Origin: Tetrahymena elliotti 4EA
Lineage: Eukaryota > Ciliophora > Oligohymenophorea > Hymenostomatida > Tetrahymenidae
Length of the DNA stretch: 64,000 bases
Direction: 5' to 3'
NCBI GenBank assembly: GCA_000231825.2
Contig: JH720363.1
Coordinates: 124,001-188,000, forward strand
A model generated the notes under the pieces. It did no database searches and was not told where the DNA came from. It was given only the letters and a program-made list of their open reading frames with translations. This document shows, piece by piece, positions 61,301 through 64,000 of the stretch. How positions within the stretch are numbered: the stretch's first letter is position 1; every line of letters starts with the position of its first letter. The position numbers and the translations under genes are program-made.

Positions 61301-64000
61301 GATAATCTATGCGTGCAATTACAAAAGAATAATACAAGAGAAGAATGTCTAATTTAAACAATTCTAGAAAAGGTTCATCTTATATTTCAACTGGAGGAGC
61401 AAGTGATTAAGAAAAATTAGAAAAAATATCACTTTTAGTTGATGGCTCAACATTAAAGATCATTCTCTTAAATGATTATTTGAAATCTCATTTCTAGTTT
61501 TTATGTCTAGTCTGTAGCAATTTACTTGGATATAACTTTGCTCCAACAACTAAATCTTAACTAATTTCTTTGATTTAGCAAGTAAAAACATTCATTTTTT
61601 TAATCAATTTAATATAAAAATTTTATTTAAATTAAGACTAAGGACTCTAAAACAACAGTGATGAGTTTTGGTTATGGATCAAAGGACAGCTTAATGTTGA
61701 ATTAGAGTAACTTTTCATTTTTAATCAAAGGACAAAGCACATGTTAAAGCTATATTGGTGATGTAACTTTAAAGGATTTTTCTTTAGTAAGAGACTTAAT
61801 ATTTAATGATTCAATAGAAATAAGTGATAAATTATAATACCTTGTTGTTACAAATACTAAATTAATTATCTTCATTATGTTTTTAAATTATTTCTATCAA
61901 CTTCATAATTACTAAATTCAGTCTGATTTAGTGAAAGGATATTAAATCACTTTGAATATTTATGCAAGTCAAACTATCGGATCTCTTTACATTTTGCTCT
62001 CTTCTTTTACTAATAACCCATAAAATTGTCTAATAAGAATGCGTCCTGAATTTTATAAATTTCGTAGAATACAAAATAGCTGGATGAAATCACATTTCTT
62101 AGAATGTATGCTATTTGTTACCTTTCATGCATTTTTAACTTCGCTTTTACTTGAAAATCCTCTTATGGGACAGTTTTCTCTTGACGGAAAGTTAATTGAT
62201 TATGAAATAACTCAAGGAATTATGTCCTTCGTTATGGGTTTTGTTTTGATTTTTATAGTTATGGCTGGACCTATGCAACACAATATTATTCTCTCTTTAA
62301 TCTTTATATTTACTCAAGTAGTTATTTCTCTCTTACCATCTGTTTTTAAAGTTGTTGAAGACAAAACTAGCTAGCCATACATATTCTCATATCTCTTTAA
62401 TTTACTTCAATCTTCCTCTATAATATTTACTATGCTCACAATATATTTCATAGAGTACTTTTTCACGAAATTCTTTAGATATCATTTTATCCCAGAACAA
62501 TTCATGGAAGTCTTCAACAGTTATAGTATCAGATTCAATCCAGAGAGAGTTAAAACTTTCTTTGATAAAATGAGATCAACTGTCCATGAAATTAGAGTTT
62601 CTTAATCCTTTTTAACTGAAATAATGAAATAGCTCTTTACAAAAACAGAAATCGATCCATTCTTAAGAAAAAGTAAATTTCTTTTTTTTTCTTTTTAAAC
62701 TTTTATAAAAAAAATTATTAAAATAAATTAGTCCTTGATCCTTCATAAAAACTAGACAGCTATTCAAATATGAGCAAACTTTCTTTATAATTTAATGACT
62801 TAAGAGTTGAAAAGAATTACAGAGAATATAGAATATAAATTTTCACTAAAAAATTTGCAATCGTTATGATAATTATTGCATTTTTACTTATGGCTTCTAC
62901 AATAGAAGAAGCAGTTATAGGCTTGAAAAATTATGAAGATTCTAATGAAGCTAGCTATATAATAAATTCATTCTTGATATATTCTAGAATTTTGATTTAA
63001 TTCATTATTATTTTTGTCTCAATAGCAATTGTATTTAAAAAATCATTGATTTTCTCTATTGATTCAGCCACCTTAGTTAATATGATTTATCACTATTTTC
63101 TTCCTTTTGTCATCATTAACTACAGTCTCTACACTATTTTTAAAGGAACAGAAATAGATCTAATAAATAGTGCTTTTCTAATATCAATATATAATTGGGA
63201 TAGTGTTCCACCTCCTTTACTCCTTTCATATAGTGTCTGCATAATGAATGCTATTGGAGTAATAGTCTCAATTACAAGTAGCTCTAAATTCAACTATTAA
63301 GTTACAAATGCTTTTAAAAATTAACTGCTTTATATAATTGCCTATATTATTTACGTCTTACATAGCTTTATGTACTTTTACATGTAAGAAATGGCACGTC
63401 GTAACAGCTTCTCTACCAAAAACAGAATCAAATACGAAGAAAACGAAGTAGACCATGTCCTCGCAAATTTACTTCCTCCATTTGTTAGAACAAGATTCAA
63501 TTCATGTAAAATTTATTTTTATAAACATCATCAACTTAAAATAATATATTAAATAGCCGGTAATGCAAGCATCGAAGAAGATTAAGGAGAAGTTGCAATC
63601 CTTTTCTTGGACATATGTGATTTTGATAGTATCCTTAACGAAGAAAAGGGTAAACTTATAAAATGGATAGATAATCTTTACAGATAATTTGACAAAATAT
63701 GTGTCGAGTATGGAGTCCAAAAAATTGAAGTAACAAATTTATTCGAAAAAAGATAAAAAGAAGCAAAAAAATTTAATAAATTTTAATACATTTTGAATAA
63801 AATCAATCAAAATCAAAAATAAATGAAAATTATTAAAAAATAAATGAAAATTATTAAAAAATAAATGAAAATTATTAAAAAATAAATTTAACTGAATATG
63901 TAAATATGAATAGCGATTCTTTTTAGTTTAAGTTTTATGATGAATTTTTTGATTATTACCATTTATTAATTAATAACTCAAAATAGATGGCTAATCAACT
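55340..64000 (+). CDS. P4-ATPase-like/nucleotide (guanylyl) cyclase fusion protein, 3' end beyond window
   Basis: This large multi-exon gene encodes a flippase-like module followed by a class III cyclase, the layout described for ciliate and apicomplexan guanylyl cyclases. I place the start at ATG 55340 (MLNESSNEKLDF; exon to 55426), but the joining of exons before 56500 is unclear. P4-type landmarks follow in order: KVEIGDIILLKKNEICTSDI, ESDPKGEKLSYQNIMQRGSY (about 56815-56880), a long N/Q/S-rich insertion (57760-60030), MGMEFLGSMCISQQLIPKTE (about 60930), and the C-terminal ATPase membrane bundle (61850-62470; MRPEFYKFRRIQNSWMKSHF). Catalytic motifs are degenerate: DGET is DGVL, DKTGT is replaced by LSGAF, TGDK is SADS. 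From 62730 six hydrophobic segments precede LANLLPPFVRTRFN and EVAILFLDICDFDSIL (about 63460-63635), the start of a cyclase C1 domain with its metal-binding Asp. An intron begins at 63730 and the window ends before the second half. Confidence 0.88.
55490..55509. repeat. (CT)n microsatellite in intron 1 of the fusion gene
   Basis: About ten CT units interrupt AT-rich intron sequence 60 bases after the first exon. Confidence 0.9.
63821..63883. repeat. Three 21-base tandem copies in an intron of the fusion gene
   Basis: The unit aaatgaaaattattaaaaaa plus t is repeated exactly at 63821, 63842 and 63863. It lies inside the intron that begins at 63730. Confidence 0.92.

Noticed and set aside
1..64000. 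Telomere repeats or chromosome end
   Set aside because: No run of CCCCAA or GGGGTT was seen anywhere in the window.

Overview
The window is ciliate macronuclear-type DNA, most likely from a Tetrahymena-like oligohymenophorean. Real genes read through TAA and TAG as glutamine and end only at TGA. Coding sequence is AT-rich and the spacers are extremely AT-rich. Introns are mostly about 50-800 bases with GTA...TAG ends, much longer than the 20-30 base introns of Paramecium. All exon maps below come from manual reading with TGA as the only stop, so no gene here is captured whole by a standard-code translation.

Layout. (1) 0-7.3 kb: HBS1 ribosome-rescue GTPase (+), a TTLL3-type tubulin glycylase (-) with decayed copies of its first exon upstream, and a ciliate-type hypothetical gene (-). 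(2) 7.3-20 kb: a long empty spacer, a membrane protein (+), an unrecognised single-exon protein (-) and a B-box-like zinc protein (-). (3) 20-30 kb: a glycogen branching enzyme homologue whose catalytic nucleophile is replaced, a proteasome alpha-4-like subunit with an altered N-terminal motif, and ribosomal protein L21. (4) 30-44 kb: a RING-IBR-RING ubiquitin ligase with membrane segments, a mitochondrial ACOT9-like acyl-CoA thioesterase, a double-FHA protein and a PAS-like protein. (5) 45-53 kb: a TPR protein with an apparent frameshift in a 13-A run, the Ufm1 protease UFSP2 and an EngB-type GTPase with a probable targeting peptide. (6) 55.3 kb to the right edge: the 5' part of a giant gene fusing a P4-ATPase-like module to a membrane-anchored class III nucleotide cyclase, cut off by the window.

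There are no operons; genes are monocistronic and lie on both strands. Several spacers hold short tandem duplications. Tracts with a 4-base period (ATTG, GATA, AAGC, AAAC) recur just upstream of start codons. The most notable biology is the ATPase-cyclase fusion, in which every P-type ATPase catalytic motif I could locate is degenerate, and the branching enzyme with Val in place of the nucleophilic Asp. The fusion architecture is already known from ciliates and apicomplexans. I did not find a convincingly new multi-gene system.
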